This document shows positions 10,901-20,560 of a DNA stretch of 64,000 nucleotides, one piece after another. Within the stretch, counting starts at the first letter, position 1; each line of letters starts with the position of its first letter. The DNA lies in the NCBI RefSeq assembly GCF_037975245.1, contig NC_092582.1, positions 25,646,077 through 25,710,076 on the forward strand, given 5' to 3'. Both the position numbers and the translations under genes were made by a program. The notes beneath the pieces were generated by a model. The model had not been told where the DNA came from, made no database searches, and worked only from the letters and a program-made list of their open reading frames with translations. The DNA is from Apostichopus japonicus (taxonomy: Eukaryota; Echinodermata; Holothuroidea; Aspidochirotida; Stichopodidae).

Positions 10901-13345
10901 AAATGAAATAAAGAAAGTATAAAACCTGTCCTTGCATCAACTTTTTCGGAGTCTAGTGAACAATTCAAAGGAAATAACAAAGATACTACAAAACACATCA
11001 ATTACTAAGTCTGTCAAAATCACAGCAGAATATAACTACTTTCATATTTGTGGGACACAAACTGTTCTGGATCCATTAATCGGTTCATACGTCATAAATT
11101 GTAAGCACTCATATGGTAGACACATCTCTAGGTAAGGTTGAGGACTACCAAATTATTTAGGAATATTACACAACATAATCAGAATGATCATAATGACATT
11201 GGCAACACACTTATATTACTAATGAGAAACATCCTGGCCATAGAGGGTGCAGTGCACAAATGTAACCCTGCCTGTATTAATTTCACAGGCCAATGACTGA
11301 CACTTTAGGAATCTTATTAATGGTATCCTACCATGATAATGAAGACTTACCTGAAGTCCAGGCCAAAATGCAAAGAGAGCATCCATAAAGTTCCTAGATT
11401 TTGACTGAGGCCTGTGCATATGAACATCAATGAAGTTTGGTCCTTTGTTGATGTATGTCATTATAGCATCATAATGCTGCAAGAGAAAGAAGATACAACA
11501 CCACCTTGATAAACAATATACATAGAGAAGTAAAACTATGTGATGGCACACACTGATAATGGAATGGCACAAATGGATCATAAAATGGTTCAAGCAGTTT
11601 TTGAGTTAATGGTACATAATGGAATGGTATACATAGGTAATGAGATGTAACAAACAGATCATGGGACAGAATAAGATCAAAGAGTATAACAGCCAGATCA
11701 TAGGACGATATAGCTATTATGCAAGATGCCATGGCAACAGAAAGAACCTATGATATCCTTGTCTTTAAATTTAAACTATTCCTCCTTATTTGAAGTAAAA
11801 ACCTGCATAGTCAAGAAAATGTTAAATGTAACCAGATTTTAATGATGAATATCCTCAACATAAACCAAATCAAGCCCAGAATCTCATTAAATCTTCCTAT
11901 GAAATTTTGTTTTTCATATTTTTTGTAGCTTTCCAAATATTTGCCAATAAAATGAGACTTACTGTAGAGAATCGTTCATAGTATCCATCGTCACCGAGGA
12001 GGATGTAACCTTTAAGAAGATATTCATAGTAGGAGTCGATGCCAGCACCAACTCCACTATCTGTAAACCAAGGACAAAACATTCAAAGTATTATATTATA
12101 AGTTGAAGTGACATATGTTTGAAATAAGTCTGCCCTTAAAAGTCTTTATGAAGCATAAATTTCCCTACCATATAATTTGTCCTTTGTCAACAGTGCCCCC
12201 TCCCCCCCCCCCACCACAGCTGGTTCCTGTCAACTAGGGTTTGTCATATAGTGTTGCTTTACCTGTTGAATATTTATTAGATGACATCAGTTATGTCATC
12301 AACTCCAGTATGCCTTTGCATTGAACACATAGTTTGCTGTTGATTATTTCACAGTAATAATAGTTATACCACACAAACCTCGTTCATCTTTACTTTGTTC
12401 TGCCTCGACACGCTCAGAAACTCTTTCCGCCGGAATAAGAATTTTTTCATGTCTATTCCACAAAATTCATTGTGCTATGATCAACATAAGATATATATAC
12501 TATAATACGGTTTTAATTCAGTCACAATTGCAGCCAAGGGCGGCGGAAGCACTTTTAATCTGGGGGGGCACCAACATCGAAGGGCACTTTGCAGAAATTC
12601 GATTGGACTGATGCAGCCTGATTTTTAGTACCCTTATAACTCTTATTGTATTATCTTATTTGCGTATACACATCACTCCATCAACGCCACCACCCCCCAC
12701 CCCCCCCCCCCTCAAGAAAACAATGCATACTAGCACTGCAATATCTAATGTGCAAATTGGGAAAGAAGGAAAAAGACAAAATGAGGTGAAATCATTATAA
12801 AGTCCAAGTCCCTGCACACGCGATCGATACATGCATGAAAGCAAATGAAATATGTCAAAATACTGAAAGAAAATTAATTTTCTATGTGTTTTTCAATGGT
12901 TAAACTGGTATTATTATGGTCATTATTATTGTAACGACTTTTCCAATAATTCTAACCAATTTGGAAGGGTTATAACACGGCAAATGATTGTATGTTATTG
13001 GCATGCGATGTAATAACCAACGCATGCCTATATGATATGCACATTAAGATGTTGAACGCGCGCGTAGCGCGCGAAAAATTTTGGTAATATTTTTCGGGCA
13101 AGTCGTTACAGCCCCCCCCCCCCCCCCAAATCAAATTGGGCTCCTACGCCTGTGGTAGTAAACATTTAAAAATTCCCGAAATATTTGATTCGACGTGGGT
13201 TTCGCTTTGTAAACTCTTTTTTTATTTAGAAATTTTTATGTAGAAAAAGGGCACATTTTTAACCTGAGGAAAAGTGGGGGAGCACGTGCCCCCTGTGCCC
13301 CCCCGGTTCCGCCGCCCTTGATTGCAGCCTACCACAGAACTTACT
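949..13345 (-). CDS. EDEM3: EDEM3-like gene (GH47 domain 3' part, PA domain, KQEL tail); overall span of 13 exons
   Basis: EDEM3 is an ER-luminal glycoside hydrolase family 47 protein that promotes mannose trimming of misfolded glycoproteins for ER-associated degradation. Minus-strand exons read in order give GH47 blocks: [32 protein letters not shown] with [50 protein letters not shown] and [11 protein letters not shown] protease-associated (PA) domain segment follows ([11 protein letters not shown], ...RGNCMFIEK), then a long hydrophilic C-terminal exon. The end is KQEL, close to the KDEL that sets EDEM3 apart from EDEM1 and EDEM2. Exon phases agree at every junction except one gap: exon(s) of length 3n+1 for the rest of the PA domain are not identified between 1955 and 2472. 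The N-terminal GH47 exons and signal peptide are not found upstream. An in-frame TAG at 9477-9479 breaks the GH47 frame. It may be an allele, a consensus error or a recently inactivated gene. Confidence 0.88.
2472..2591 (-). CDS. EDEM3: EDEM3-like exon, PA domain part
   Basis: 120 bp, exactly 40 codons, phase 0 at both ends. Acceptor TTTGACAG and donor GTAACA. It encodes a segment with FHGCTEEV and a core of [13 protein letters not shown], which matches the PA-domain pattern of EDEM3 (a G-I-A-L-I-Q-R-G-x-C-x-F type strand). The next PA segment (the AGAxGxxxI strand) should follow downstream but no clean exon is seen before 1955. Confidence 0.85.
2716..2970 (-). mobile_element. tRNA-derived SINE
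   Basis: Read on the minus strand, the element starts with a tRNA-like head (GCGGAGCGTATAGCCTAGTG) with an A-box-like TAGCCTAGTGG and a B-box GGTTCGATTCC spaced as in tRNA. A tRNA-unrelated body and a short (TACA)n tail at 2716-2740 follow. It lies in an EDEM3 intron in the same orientation as the gene. No clear target duplication is visible. The head is too degenerate and is fused to a body, so this is not a functional tRNA gene. Confidence 0.8.
3191..3905. repeat. 55-bp minisatellite, about 13 copies, abutting a splice donor
   Basis: Units begin catacagctactgattgatg and contain gttcaggtttgatggccatc. Spacing is 55 bp with a few 53-bp variants lacking TT. The array lies in the EDEM3 intron and its last unit runs into the donor of exon 3910-4028: on the gene strand, the intron starts GTGAGTATGATAATACTG and the repeat continues from there. 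The plus-strand open frame through it is a by-product of near-identical units. Confidence 0.95.
3910..4028 (-). CDS. EDEM3: EDEM3-like exon, start of PA region
   Basis: 119 bp, entering with two bases (split codon with the A left by exon 6150-6231) and leaving in phase 0. Acceptor TTATCTGACAG, donor GTGAGT. It encodes [20 protein letters not shown] and AQFGADL. This matches the EDEM3 segment in which an RAVQIVS-type strand is followed by a VLTAGPAQFG-type strand. Conservation is good and there is no lesion. Confidence 0.9.
4693..6149. repeat. 110-bp minisatellite made of an EDEM3 exon end plus its splice donor, about 13 copies
   Basis: The period is about 110 bp (a common landmark, gatatctgag, recurs at 4718, 4828 and 4939). 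On the gene strand each unit reads GGAATGAGGTTTATGCAGGA, then about 35 bases to CAAGCTGAGA, followed by GTAAGTCC and about 50 bases of intron. The first part is nearly the same as bases 6150-6210 of the genuine neighbouring exon, and GTAAGTCC corresponds to that exon's own donor GTAAGTCT. The units therefore arose by tandem duplication of the exon's 3' part together with its donor and adjacent intron. Units lack an acceptor. Confidence 0.92.
6150..6231 (-). CDS. EDEM3: EDEM3-like exon between GH47 and PA domains
   Basis: 82 bp (27 codons plus one base). Acceptor CTTCTCAAG, donor GTAAGT. It encodes [15 protein letters not shown] followed by an isoleucine/threonine/glutamine-rich stretch ending TQQAE. 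This corresponds to the EDEM3 region with an EDGLRFMQEM-type motif. Phase fits both neighbours (7214-7349 ends in phase 0; 4028 begins with two bases). Its 3' part is the source of the 110-bp minisatellite immediately downstream on the gene strand. Most repeat units keep glutamate after FMQ, whereas the exon itself has alanine. Confidence 0.87.
6285..7040. repeat. About 60-bp minisatellite, 12-13 copies
   Basis: Units contain caatgctagacaggacccca and gctcaaaataggtccccaac with 59-63-bp spacing. The array lies in the EDEM3 intron between exons 7214-7349 and 6150-6231. Plus-strand open frames through it (a repeated Arg/Asn/Gln-rich peptide) arise from the repeat and are not evidence of a gene. 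Confidence 0.95.
7214..7349 (-). CDS. EDEM3: EDEM3-like exon after the GH47 domain
   Basis: 136 bp: one base completing a split lysine codon, then 45 codons ending in phase 0. Acceptor CCTCTTGCAG, donor GTGAGT. It encodes a segment with [20 protein letters not shown] followed by QLM. This matches the EDEM3 motif in which a KKMG-x-S-L-I-H-L-K-DGRVQL pattern links the GH47 barrel to the PA domain. Confidence 0.9.
7437..7941. repeat. 31-bp minisatellite, about 16 copies
   Basis: The unit is about 31 bp: cagtagtacagtaactgtgt then gccatacaaca, with a few shortened (about 27-bp) and A/G-variant units. It lies in the EDEM3 intron between exons 8045-8220 and 7214-7349. All three minus-strand frames are open because the unit contains no stop in any frame; the resulting Cys/Tyr-rich open frames are artefacts. 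Confidence 0.95.
8045..8220 (-). CDS. EDEM3: EDEM3-like exon, C-terminal edge of GH47
   Basis: 176 bp (58 codons plus two bases). Acceptor TCTTCTTACAG, donor GTAAGT. It encodes a serine/proline-rich segment with [16 protein letters not shown] and later TSCPSSNKE. This is like the less conserved EDEM3 stretch that has a DWTCPN-type motif and a later KSCPRG-type motif. Phase fits both neighbours. Conservation is moderate, so identity rests partly on position. Confidence 0.83.
8834..9002 (-). CDS. EDEM3: EDEM3-like exon, GH47 C-terminal block
   Basis: 169 bp: one base completing the arginine of HEDR, then 56 codons in phase 0. Acceptor CCCCCGTCAG, donor GTAAGT. It encodes [20 protein letters not shown] and then [14 protein letters not shown]. 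These are signature GH47/EDEM blocks; the T-x-EAH motif is where GH47 enzymes bind their calcium ion. No lesion is present in this exon. Confidence 0.93.
9448..9572 (-). CDS. EDEM3: EDEM3-like exon with in-frame TAG
   Basis: 125 bp (41 codons plus two bases). Acceptor CTTATTCTTCAG, donor GTTGGT (a weak donor). It encodes [20 protein letters not shown], then VPCGFAGI, a TAG stop at 9477-9479, and [10 protein letters not shown]. The family has lysine at the stop position (a [16 protein letters not shown]-type motif). One substitution from AAG, or from CAG, would give TAG. Everything else in the exon is well conserved and its phases fit both neighbours. Skipping the exon would shift the frame, so it cannot simply be spliced out. 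Confidence 0.9.
9764..9847 (-). CDS. EDEM3: EDEM3-like exon with RPE motif
   Basis: 84 bp, exactly 28 codons, phase 0 at both ends. Acceptor ATTTGGCAG, donor GTGAGT. It encodes [19 protein letters not shown] followed by VESTYFLYK. This is the GH47 block in which the RPE glutamate lies in the active site. Longer minus-strand open frames that extend past 9847 run into the intron and should not be used. Confidence 0.93.
10791..10874 (-). CDS. EDEM3: EDEM3-like exon with THEMLYQV motif
   Basis: 84 bp, exactly 28 codons, phase 0 at both ends. Acceptor TTCTCTCGCAG, donor GTTAGA. It encodes [19 protein letters not shown] followed by TQRHKFLPE, closely matching the EDEM3 block that follows FFPGLQ. 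Confidence 0.92.
11351..11476 (-). CDS. EDEM3: EDEM3-like exon with HYDAIM and PGLQ motifs
   Basis: 126 bp, exactly 42 codons, phase 0 at both ends. Acceptor TTTCTCTTGCAG, donor GTAAGT. It encodes [20 protein letters not shown], then [12 protein letters not shown]. Very close to the EDEM3 pattern (HYDAIMRYI ... DVHIHKP ... MDALLAFFPGLQ). No lesion. Confidence 0.94.
11963..12060 (-). CDS. EDEM3: EDEM3-like exon with [14 protein letters not shown] motif
   Basis: 98 bp: two bases of a split codon, then 32 codons in phase 0. Acceptor CTTGGTTTACAG, donor GTAAGT. It encodes [20 protein letters not shown] then [12 protein letters not shown]. This is the diagnostic EDEM block containing GH47 active-site acidic residues; the LLGDD form is closer to EDEM3 than to EDEM1 or EDEM2. 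Confidence 0.95.
12535..13320. mobile_element. hAT-type non-autonomous element (CAAGGGCGGCGGAA termini)
   Basis: 786 bp with terminal inverted repeats CAAGGGCGGCGGAA / TTCCGCCGCCCTTG and a perfect 8-bp target duplication ATTGCAGC at 12527-12534 and 13321-13328. An 8-bp duplication is typical of hAT transposons. It has no transposase frame. A related copy is at 35098-35710. Its middle (about 12940-13157) contains, in reverse orientation, sequence of the different family seen at 17073-17585 (a poly-C tract next to ctcctacgcctg), so it is a nested or chimeric copy. It sits in an EDEM3 intron. Confidence 0.88.
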
Positions 13346-13419
13346 CCTCCTAACCCAATCTCCTGTATGAATATTTATGACAAATTCAACAAGAGCATCA
13401 ATGACACAGTATCTCAATA
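13345..13419 (-). CDS. EDEM3: EDEM3-like exon with NIHTGDWVR motif (most 5' exon recognised)
   Basis: It encodes ALVEFVINIHTGDWVRR, matching the EDEM3 block immediately before SGVGAG, and leaves one base (A) that pairs with the AT opening exon 11963-12060. Donor GTAAGT at 13339-13344. The 5' boundary is uncertain: AACTTCCAG gives a 75-bp exon in frame, but residues before ALV do not resemble the family (LWEKR...LVG is expected, and LVE replaces LVG). The N-terminal half of the GH47 domain was not found upstream in the window. Confidence 0.65.
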
Positions 13420-15379
13420 CTGGAAGTTCTAATTTTGATTTCTAGTTTCATATCTTTGCTCTGTCTCTACAATTATCAATATCAATCATGGTACAACAAA
13501 TACAGAACTTGCATTTACGCTACTTTGCCACGAAAAGTCTCTGCAGGTTACACTTCATCCTGCGAGTGTTGCCTTTAGCGCCCATTGCCTGTTTGTGGAG
13601 AGAACGGCGTTGCAAGGTTTAGTAATGTCATAGAATATTTAAGATTGTTTCTTATGTGGTATCCTTCATCTTGGGTCAGTCTCTGTTGGACTTTTTGTTC
13701 ATATAGTTTATGATGTATCAGGTTCCTAGACATCAATCAGCTTATCTTTGTGATAAATTGAAAAGTATTTCTGCATACCTGAAATGTACATCTTATGTAG
13801 GAACTTCTTGTTAATTTTTCTTCACACTGCATGGTGAATATGAATGCACGATTTAGTGCAAAAGAATATAACAGGAATGTGTTTTTTCAAGGTTAATCAA
13901 ACTTTATTGAATGAAGGCAATGAATGAAATGGCGTGAAAAGTACTGAATTAAATTAAGAAGTCCAAAGAGTTACAGTATCCCAAGTGTCCACATAGGAGA
14001 ATCCAACCTGCAGATGCAGAAAGAGTCCTGAAAATGAAAGAAAACAAAAACAAATGTTAACAGAACGTTGGATAATAGGAGACAATATATAAAGTCACAT
14101 GACGAATGACTTCACATTGCTTTTAAATGCAACAAGCCCATATTACATAACACGTTGTAGTGGAACTTGTAAATGCATTTTCTCTCTGAAAATGACAGAA
14201 ACATACAGCATTACAGGGTGAAGAACTTCGTAACAAAGTGAAATAGGCACATGCACAACCAAAAGCCAAAAAAAAAAATTAACTGCAATATGAATTCACA
14301 AACAAAAGAATACTGCCAAAATGCATTGCAAACACTGTACAAAAATTTGGTGCACACTGATCCATTGGGCAAAGTATAGAACCAATGTTCACTTGTCACG
14401 GACTCGACCAACCTGTAATGTAGCCTACAGTGACTTTATCCAGAATTAGCAGGTAGGCCTATATATTGGGGTACACCGGATAAAATCACACAAGGGTAAA
14501 ACTATACTTAGTACTAACCAGAGCCGCCCAAGGCAGTACTTTTTTTAATATAAGCTCATTTAATTTTCAAGTACTATTATATGTATTGTTAAGGCTTCAT
14601 AATTGACGCACCCCCAAAATTGACGCACCTTCAATTATTACTAGCAACGATACAGCAAACCACCTAAACTTTAAATTAAGCAGTCAAGCAGAATTACATA
14701 TTAGGCCTAGGCTACATGAGTTTGAATCCATTTCAGCTGTATGCTCACCAAATTGAGGTATTTTTTAAGCTTATAACACCCTCCCCCCAGTTTTGCACGT
14801 TTTTTGGTCATTTGGAAATCTTACATCCTAAAAATAACCAACATTACCTCAATATGATAACACATACTCTCTGGGACCTGACCTGTCTGAGCTTAGAGGC
14901 TCAGAGCATAGTAAACAGCATCTAAAGTCAATGGATGTACACTAAGGCCTACACTACAGTTACAGCAGCTTATCGACAATGTGTCAATTTAGGGGTATGA
15001 AAGAACTTGACAGAGCAGACATTTTGTGGTCAAATTCTGCTCAATTGTATGGTGCATAAGCACAGAACCTTAAATATTTTGGGATCATAACATTTCTGAC
15101 GAACTACACATATGAAAAACACATACAGTTGAGTGATTTGGATTTTTCCTTGATAGACATCGTTGATGATATTAAGTGCGTCAATTATGAGCCCACCATG
15201 CTACATGTAATGCAAACATGCCCTACCTTAGTATTTATACTAGCCGCACTTTAGTTGAGCCTTCTTACTTCAAGATTTTCTCAGTCGCCCAAAATATGCT
15301 ATGATCAATCAATACAATTGTACAATATGATTATCACTTCTCTTTTGGGTTATGTATATGGTGTATTTACAGTTCCAAT
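13420..15379. other. no gene recognised
   Basis: AT-rich unique-looking DNA between the last recognised EDEM3 exon and the promoter-like segment. I searched the minus strand for the missing EDEM N-terminal motifs (for example a DSLDTL-type or DTCTACAGT-type block) and saw none. Short open frames at 14211-14411 and 14716-14925 have no recognisable content. Confidence 0.45.
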
Positions 15380-15680
15380 TTGCTGTTACATGACGTTGCC
15401 GACGAACAAAGGAGGGTGACGGTGTCACAGTATGTTAGCACCAATCAAAATAGATCTTAAAGAAGGTTTGGGGTTTCAGCCAATCGCTGCCAAGCACCCC
15501 AAATCAAGATGTCTGCGCCCATAGATGTAAACAAAGTGCAAAGCGTATACGAGAAAAATGGCGACTTCCAGCCCGACTTCAAGCGTGTATAGTCAAGTTG
15601 AAGGAGCATAGAAATAGAGAAATGGCGAGCGGTCGATTCGGGCGCTTTGGAAGTGATGGAGAAGTCCGAATTTCGATATA
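15380..15680 (+). promoter_or_regulatory. candidate promoter/first-exon region (CCAAT boxes, ATGGCG motifs)
   Basis: This segment contains a CCAATCA, a second CCAAT (cagccaatcg), and downstream two ATGGCG sites (aaaaATGGCGActtcc and agaaATGGCGAGCGG). These resemble the YY1-type AAnATGGCG and ETS-type cttcc motifs found at the start of housekeeping genes. ATGTCTGCGCCC at 15511 opens a 27-codon frame. About 150 bp (15420-15545) recurs inverted at 28200-28360. It could be a non-coding first exon of a plus-strand gene, possibly the kinase at 39 kb, or a repeat family; which one is unknown. Confidence 0.35.
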
Positions 15681-17064
15681 GCCTACCTATAACTAGTAGT
15701 AGGCATAGTATTAACTACTGTATTTCTACTAGTACTACTACTAGCATACTAGGCGTAACTGTATTTTAGGAATGTAACTGTGTTAGCCTTACTTAGGCCT
15801 GCAAACTGTACTGCCAGTGTCATGCACGGCAATTCACTCTGGTATTTTAATAATTATTAGTACCCTAGGGCCTAGGATCAATACTTAGCTTTGTACTGGT
15901 AGATCCAAGGGGAGGGGTGTCGTGCTTACCCAAAGGCGATTCACAATATGTCTAATGCCCCATTGTTTGTCCTTTGTACACTGTATAACAATGTGCAGCG
16001 TATTGTCTGCAATTTTGGAAAATATAATATTATTACCAAGTACTCACTCCACATGTTCTTGAGCACTAGGCTATACTGTACGTATTTCATGGACTTTTGT
16101 GGATGAAATTGGAAGCCCTCAGTTTGTAATGACTTTGTAAACTGCAGTGATTGAGATCCTTGTTTGGACAAGGTGTTGAGCTATTTTTATAAAATTGTGG
16201 CAGGTGATCAGCATGAGATCTAAGAGAACTTCATATGTCATTCAAAAGCATGACTATCCAGTCTGGCCTTAATTTCAAAAGATGGTTTACTGACAACACA
16301 CCCTGACAGTAGATGTCAATGATCGTTAACATGCTGATAAAAAAGGATAGTACTATAGCAGTATAGAAGCACAACCAAAAACATTGGAAAGGAAAGTAAA
16401 GCTGCACTCAAAGACACACAAAATATTTTGCATGGTTCCATGACTGGTCTATGGAAGTTGCCATCATGATATTGTATGAATGGAGACTGGAGCAAAATGT
16501 TGTTATTCCATATTTAATGGAGTAGCACCTGGTTAATGGAGATCAAGCACAGTGTATGTAAAATACTGGTGTAAGTCTGAGCAACTGGATATTCGGAAGA
16601 CTCCCCCATATTGGAATGTAACTTTTAGCTCGAACAAGCTATGCCACTTGAACTATTGTGACTCAGAATCTTCACTCTGTCAATCTATCTAGCTGTTATC
16701 CATCTGTTATTCATCTTTCTACAGTACCTTTTTGAAGTAACTACTGAATGGGTGGTGTGAAAACCCCTCATAGCACTGGGACTGTATGACAGCCTTTGGC
16801 TTAGCCATCCTTTACCAACTTTAAACCCTGCAGTCCTGTGTTTGAGGCAAGTGGGATTGCTTGACAAAAGATTGAACTATTAAGTCTAGGATGTCATCAT
16901 TTACAGTTTGTATTTAGGAATTCTATAAAAATTATGTCTATTTCTTTCAGGTTGACACACGATGTGGTCGAGTACTTATTTATGAATCAAGTAGAGCCTT
17001 GTTTACAGGAAATCTGCAGCATATCATACAACATGCCAGTTTCAGGGTTTGCAAATCACTCAAT
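15681..17064. other. no gene recognised
   Basis: Unique-looking AT-rich DNA. The minus-strand frames at 15941-16171 and 16685-16867 show no recognisable domain and have no plausible splice partners. Confidence 0.4.
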
Positions 17065-17072
17065 CTTTTGGT

Positions 17073-17585
17073 CATAGGCGTAGGAGCCTAATTTGATTTG
17101 GGGGGGGGGGCTGTAACGACTTGCCCCAAAAATATAACCAAAATTTTTTGCGTGCCCCGCGCGCATACAACATCTTACTGTGCTATCATATAGACATTCA
17201 TCGGTTATTACATCACATGCCACTAACCGATGAATGCCTATACGACATGCACATTAAGATGTTCATAATAATATCAGCTTAACCATTGAAAAACACATTG
17301 CAAATTATTCTTCTTTCAGTAAGTGCCCGAAAAATTCTCTGCATACTGCCCGAATTTTCACCAAAAAAAAAGGAAAACACATTGCAAATTATTCTTCTTT
17401 CAGTAGGTGCCTGAAAAATTCTCAGCATACTGCCCGAATTTTTACCAAAAAAAAAGAAACACACATTGCAAATTATTCTTCTTTCAGTAAGTGCCCGAAA
17501 AATTCTCAGCATATTGCCCGAATTTTCACAAAAATTTTGGTTGGGGGGGCTTCAGCCCCCCAGCCCCCCGCCTCCTAGGCCTATG
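17073..17585. mobile_element. hAT-type non-autonomous element (CATAGGCGTAGGAG termini)
   Basis: 513 bp with inverted termini CATAGGCGTAGGAGCC / CTCCTAGGCCTATG, G-rich and C-rich tracts just inside the ends, and a perfect 8-bp target duplication CTTTTGGT at 17065-17072 and 17586-17593. It contains three tandem copies of a roughly 90-bp unit at 17285-17530 (acacattgcaaattattctt followed by cagtaagtgcccgaaaaatt). No transposase is encoded. Confidence 0.87.
17285..17530. repeat. 90-bp triplication inside the hAT element
   Basis: Three near-identical units with conserved acacattgcaaattattc and gcatactgcccgaattttca, separated by A-rich runs. The minus-strand 77-residue frame at 17279-17512 is the translation of this triplication and not a gene. 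Confidence 0.9.
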
Positions 17586-17593
17586 CTTTTGGT

Positions 17594-18944
17594 ATATATG
17601 ACCAGTTTACAGCACTTGGTAACTTATCAGTAGTATTAAAAAAGCTATATAAATTTAGGGTTAAAATTTCACAACTTGAGTGTGGTATTACATTTATCTA
17701 TGGTTGTTTAAGTGCTCTGGAAACTCTTTTTGTGATGGATTTTTGTGAAAGTTGGATGCAATTTCCTCTGCAATGTCACAATTGCAACCACAAGCATTCC
17801 TCTGGCAACTAGAAATGTTCATCTACACAAAATAATATACTCTACACAAAATACCAGACATCACACTCATATTTTCATGCATATTGTGTTGAAACTTTTT
17901 ATCTTTTCATTCTATTTATGTCAAGAGACATGCTGAAGGGCATAAGAAGCCTCATAGAGAAAGGTTCATGAGTGCAGTAGTAGCAGAAAGACATGACAGT
18001 AATCACATGGAGACTGATTTGGTTGGACATTCCAACTGAAAATTATATGTTCTACTAGTTTTATCAATTTTTATGTCTTTCACCAGCCATGATTGCTAAT
18101 AATGAAGGCATACTGTGCATACCTGAGAAGGCAATGGGTTGGGAGGAGGCATATTTCTTGGTTTTGCAGGTTTATGTGTATGTAGTTGTTTAATATCATA
18201 TTGTGATAAGTTAAATACTGTCCTTGGATACAGTTAGTATTTTACATTTGCAGACATTCTTAGATGTTTACTCATTTAGGTACTGTAAAACTTCATAGGA
18301 TCAAGCAAATGATCCAAATAACTATGATTGATCACAATTCAAGTCAATTGAGAAAGCATTGTATGCAAGCAGAATAACAATTAGAATGGTTGTTCAGTGA
18401 TGATAAAAAAAGGGGGTGTGGCAGAAAAGGTTTGTAGGTATATTTGCTCAAGTTACTATCATAATTATCATATTTCTGCCACCTAATCATACAGTTAATC
18501 AAGAAGAATTTTATACTAGTGACTAATAATTAGTAAGCAATGTTAAAATAAATAACAATTCTTAACATTAAAACGCTATAGAAATATGCCCTTTGCAAAT
18601 CACAGGTGATATATGTTCTGTACATTTATTGACAGATCTATTTAGTCTAAAAAGGTTCTTTTCACTGTGAAAAGGTATTTGTTGTGGCATGAAATAGTTA
18701 TCCCTCAGCAGGGTTCATATTATGTTATTTTCTGAAAATTGCAGTAAATGAGCCCACCCATTGTATGTTAAGCATTCTGTGGTTTCAGTCAGTCTTTTCA
18801 GTCAATTAACATTTCTTTGCTGTCAAGGTAGTATGCAATTACCTCTTTGTTTAATTAACAAGAAATATCATGTTGCATTGTGCCTGGATCAAACACAACA
18901 GTTAACTTAAATTTATGTGCATTTTGTGTACGGCATTTTGTAGT
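17594..18944. other. no gene recognised
   Basis: AT-rich unique-looking DNA with no convincing open frame, splice-linked exon or repeat structure. Confidence 0.4.
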
Positions 18945-19220
18945 TTTGGTTCCTTGCTGAAAGCAAAGGAACCTTTGTAATCAGGTGGGTGTGGGTGTGT
19001 GTATATGTGTATGTGTGTGACACTTAAGTTTTTATGCACGATAACTCAACAAGGGCTATGATTGATCAATGCTATATTTGGTGGGTGGTCCATAATTTGT
19101 TGATAAAAATATTGATTTTGGTGCTCATATCATGAATATTAATGAGGTCACAGGGTTAAACCTACAGTAGACAACCATAAGTCACAGTCCCATCAAAAGT
19201 GAGTGTGTTATTGATAGGTA
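18945..19220. repeat. interspersed-repeat-like segment with hairpin and GT-rich run
   Basis: Starts with a hairpin: GGTTCCTTGC, a five-base loop, then GCAAAGGAACC (one bulged A). A GT-rich run (gggtgtgtgtatatgtgtatg) and a segment beginning cacgataactcaacaagg follow. The arrangement looks like a dispersed repeat end, but no second copy is in the window, so this is a tentative call. Confidence 0.4.
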
Positions 19221-20552
19221 GCTTACACATGGCGATATGTGTTACAATGGATAACGTGTGTATTTATGAGGAGGTGTGGCTTTGTAAGGCAATTATTGAT
19301 CTTGCTTCATCATTACATACTTGGAGTGTTCCCTGTTAATCAATGAGCAGCAGCAGGAACCATGAAATGTTTTCATTCTGGTTGACAGTACCTTGCTATG
19401 CCAAATGTATCTTGGAAATACCATAGCTGGTTGTGTTTCATATGTAAATTAGTATGTGTGCTTTGTGCTTGCTTATTTCTACTTACGATCTAGTTGCTGG
19501 AAAAAGCAGCGATTTGTTTTGTTATTCAAGTGATATCAAAGCATATTTGTGGTGAATAAAGGCAATACTTTAATCTGGTGACATTGCCACTTGGTGATTT
19601 CAATAAACTCAAGTCTCAATTGATAATGGTATTTGGTTGAATAAAATGGATAAAAATCCACATTCTTGACATTTTTATTATTACGGAAGGGACTGAAATG
19701 TTGTCAAGGTGCTCTCTAGCATAAAATAATTTAAAATTATTAGATGAACCCAATTGCCTGTGATGCTACATCATTTGATGTTGTGACAACTATCTCACAT
19801 GCAACCAGCCTTCACACTAACTCCGTCAGCATGTCTACAGCACATACTGAGCAGAACATTTTGGGTGTGTCTCCCCCGGGGATACTGAGCAGAACATTTT
19901 GGGTGTGTCTCCCCTGCCCCCCCCCCACCTATCTGCCATACCCTCACACTGGATGTGAATGACTTTGCAAGTGTGAGGGTCCATGTTTAATGTTACCACA
20001 AAAAACATGACTATCTCTCTAGGGAGGCTGATTTTTTATAACATTTCCACTTTGCCCCCTCCCCCATACCCAAGTGTTTTCGTAGGGAAAACTCGGAAAG
20101 TTGCACCTACAACAGCACTCTTATAATGCTAACAACAGCCCGAATAATTTAAGTTTGGAAAAGGCAATGGTCAGGCAAAACTCTTCCTCGCACCAACATC
20201 ATGCAGTATACTACAGGGGAGTGGGGGGGGGGGTCAATAACCTCTCATAGGTTGGTCTGATAGGATGAAAAATCTCAACACTTTAAGGCTTCTAGCTTTG
20301 AAATATGACAGGTTATGTATCTTACATCAATGTAAACAAAAAGGTATATATGGCTCTGAATGTAAGTAGAACATAAATTAGCTCTAAATGTAAGCTAACA
20401 AGAGCGCCCTCTACTAATATTTATTTGTTCCTTGGCCACATTTGCATGCCATTTAAATTTAATCACGGGACATTTTAAATCGGGCAAGACTATAAACAAT
20501 AGTGAGTCCCATCTGTGGTCTTGTACCAACAACATAAGTTCTAAGTCAACGT
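19221..20552. other. no gene recognised; small local duplications
   Basis: No gene is seen. Around 19848-19910 a roughly 40-bp unit (tactgagcagaacattttgg then gtgtgtctcccc) is duplicated in tandem, and C- and G-tracts occur at 19914-19927 and 20222-20232. The open frame at 19744-19962 spans that duplication and has no recognisable content. Confidence 0.45.
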
Positions 20553-20560
20553 GGCCTCCC

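Noticed and set aside
12384-12450. Minus-strand ATG frame beginning [11 protein letters not shown] as a possible EDEM3 exon
   Set aside because: It lies between two exons that already join in phase and does not resemble any EDEM segment.
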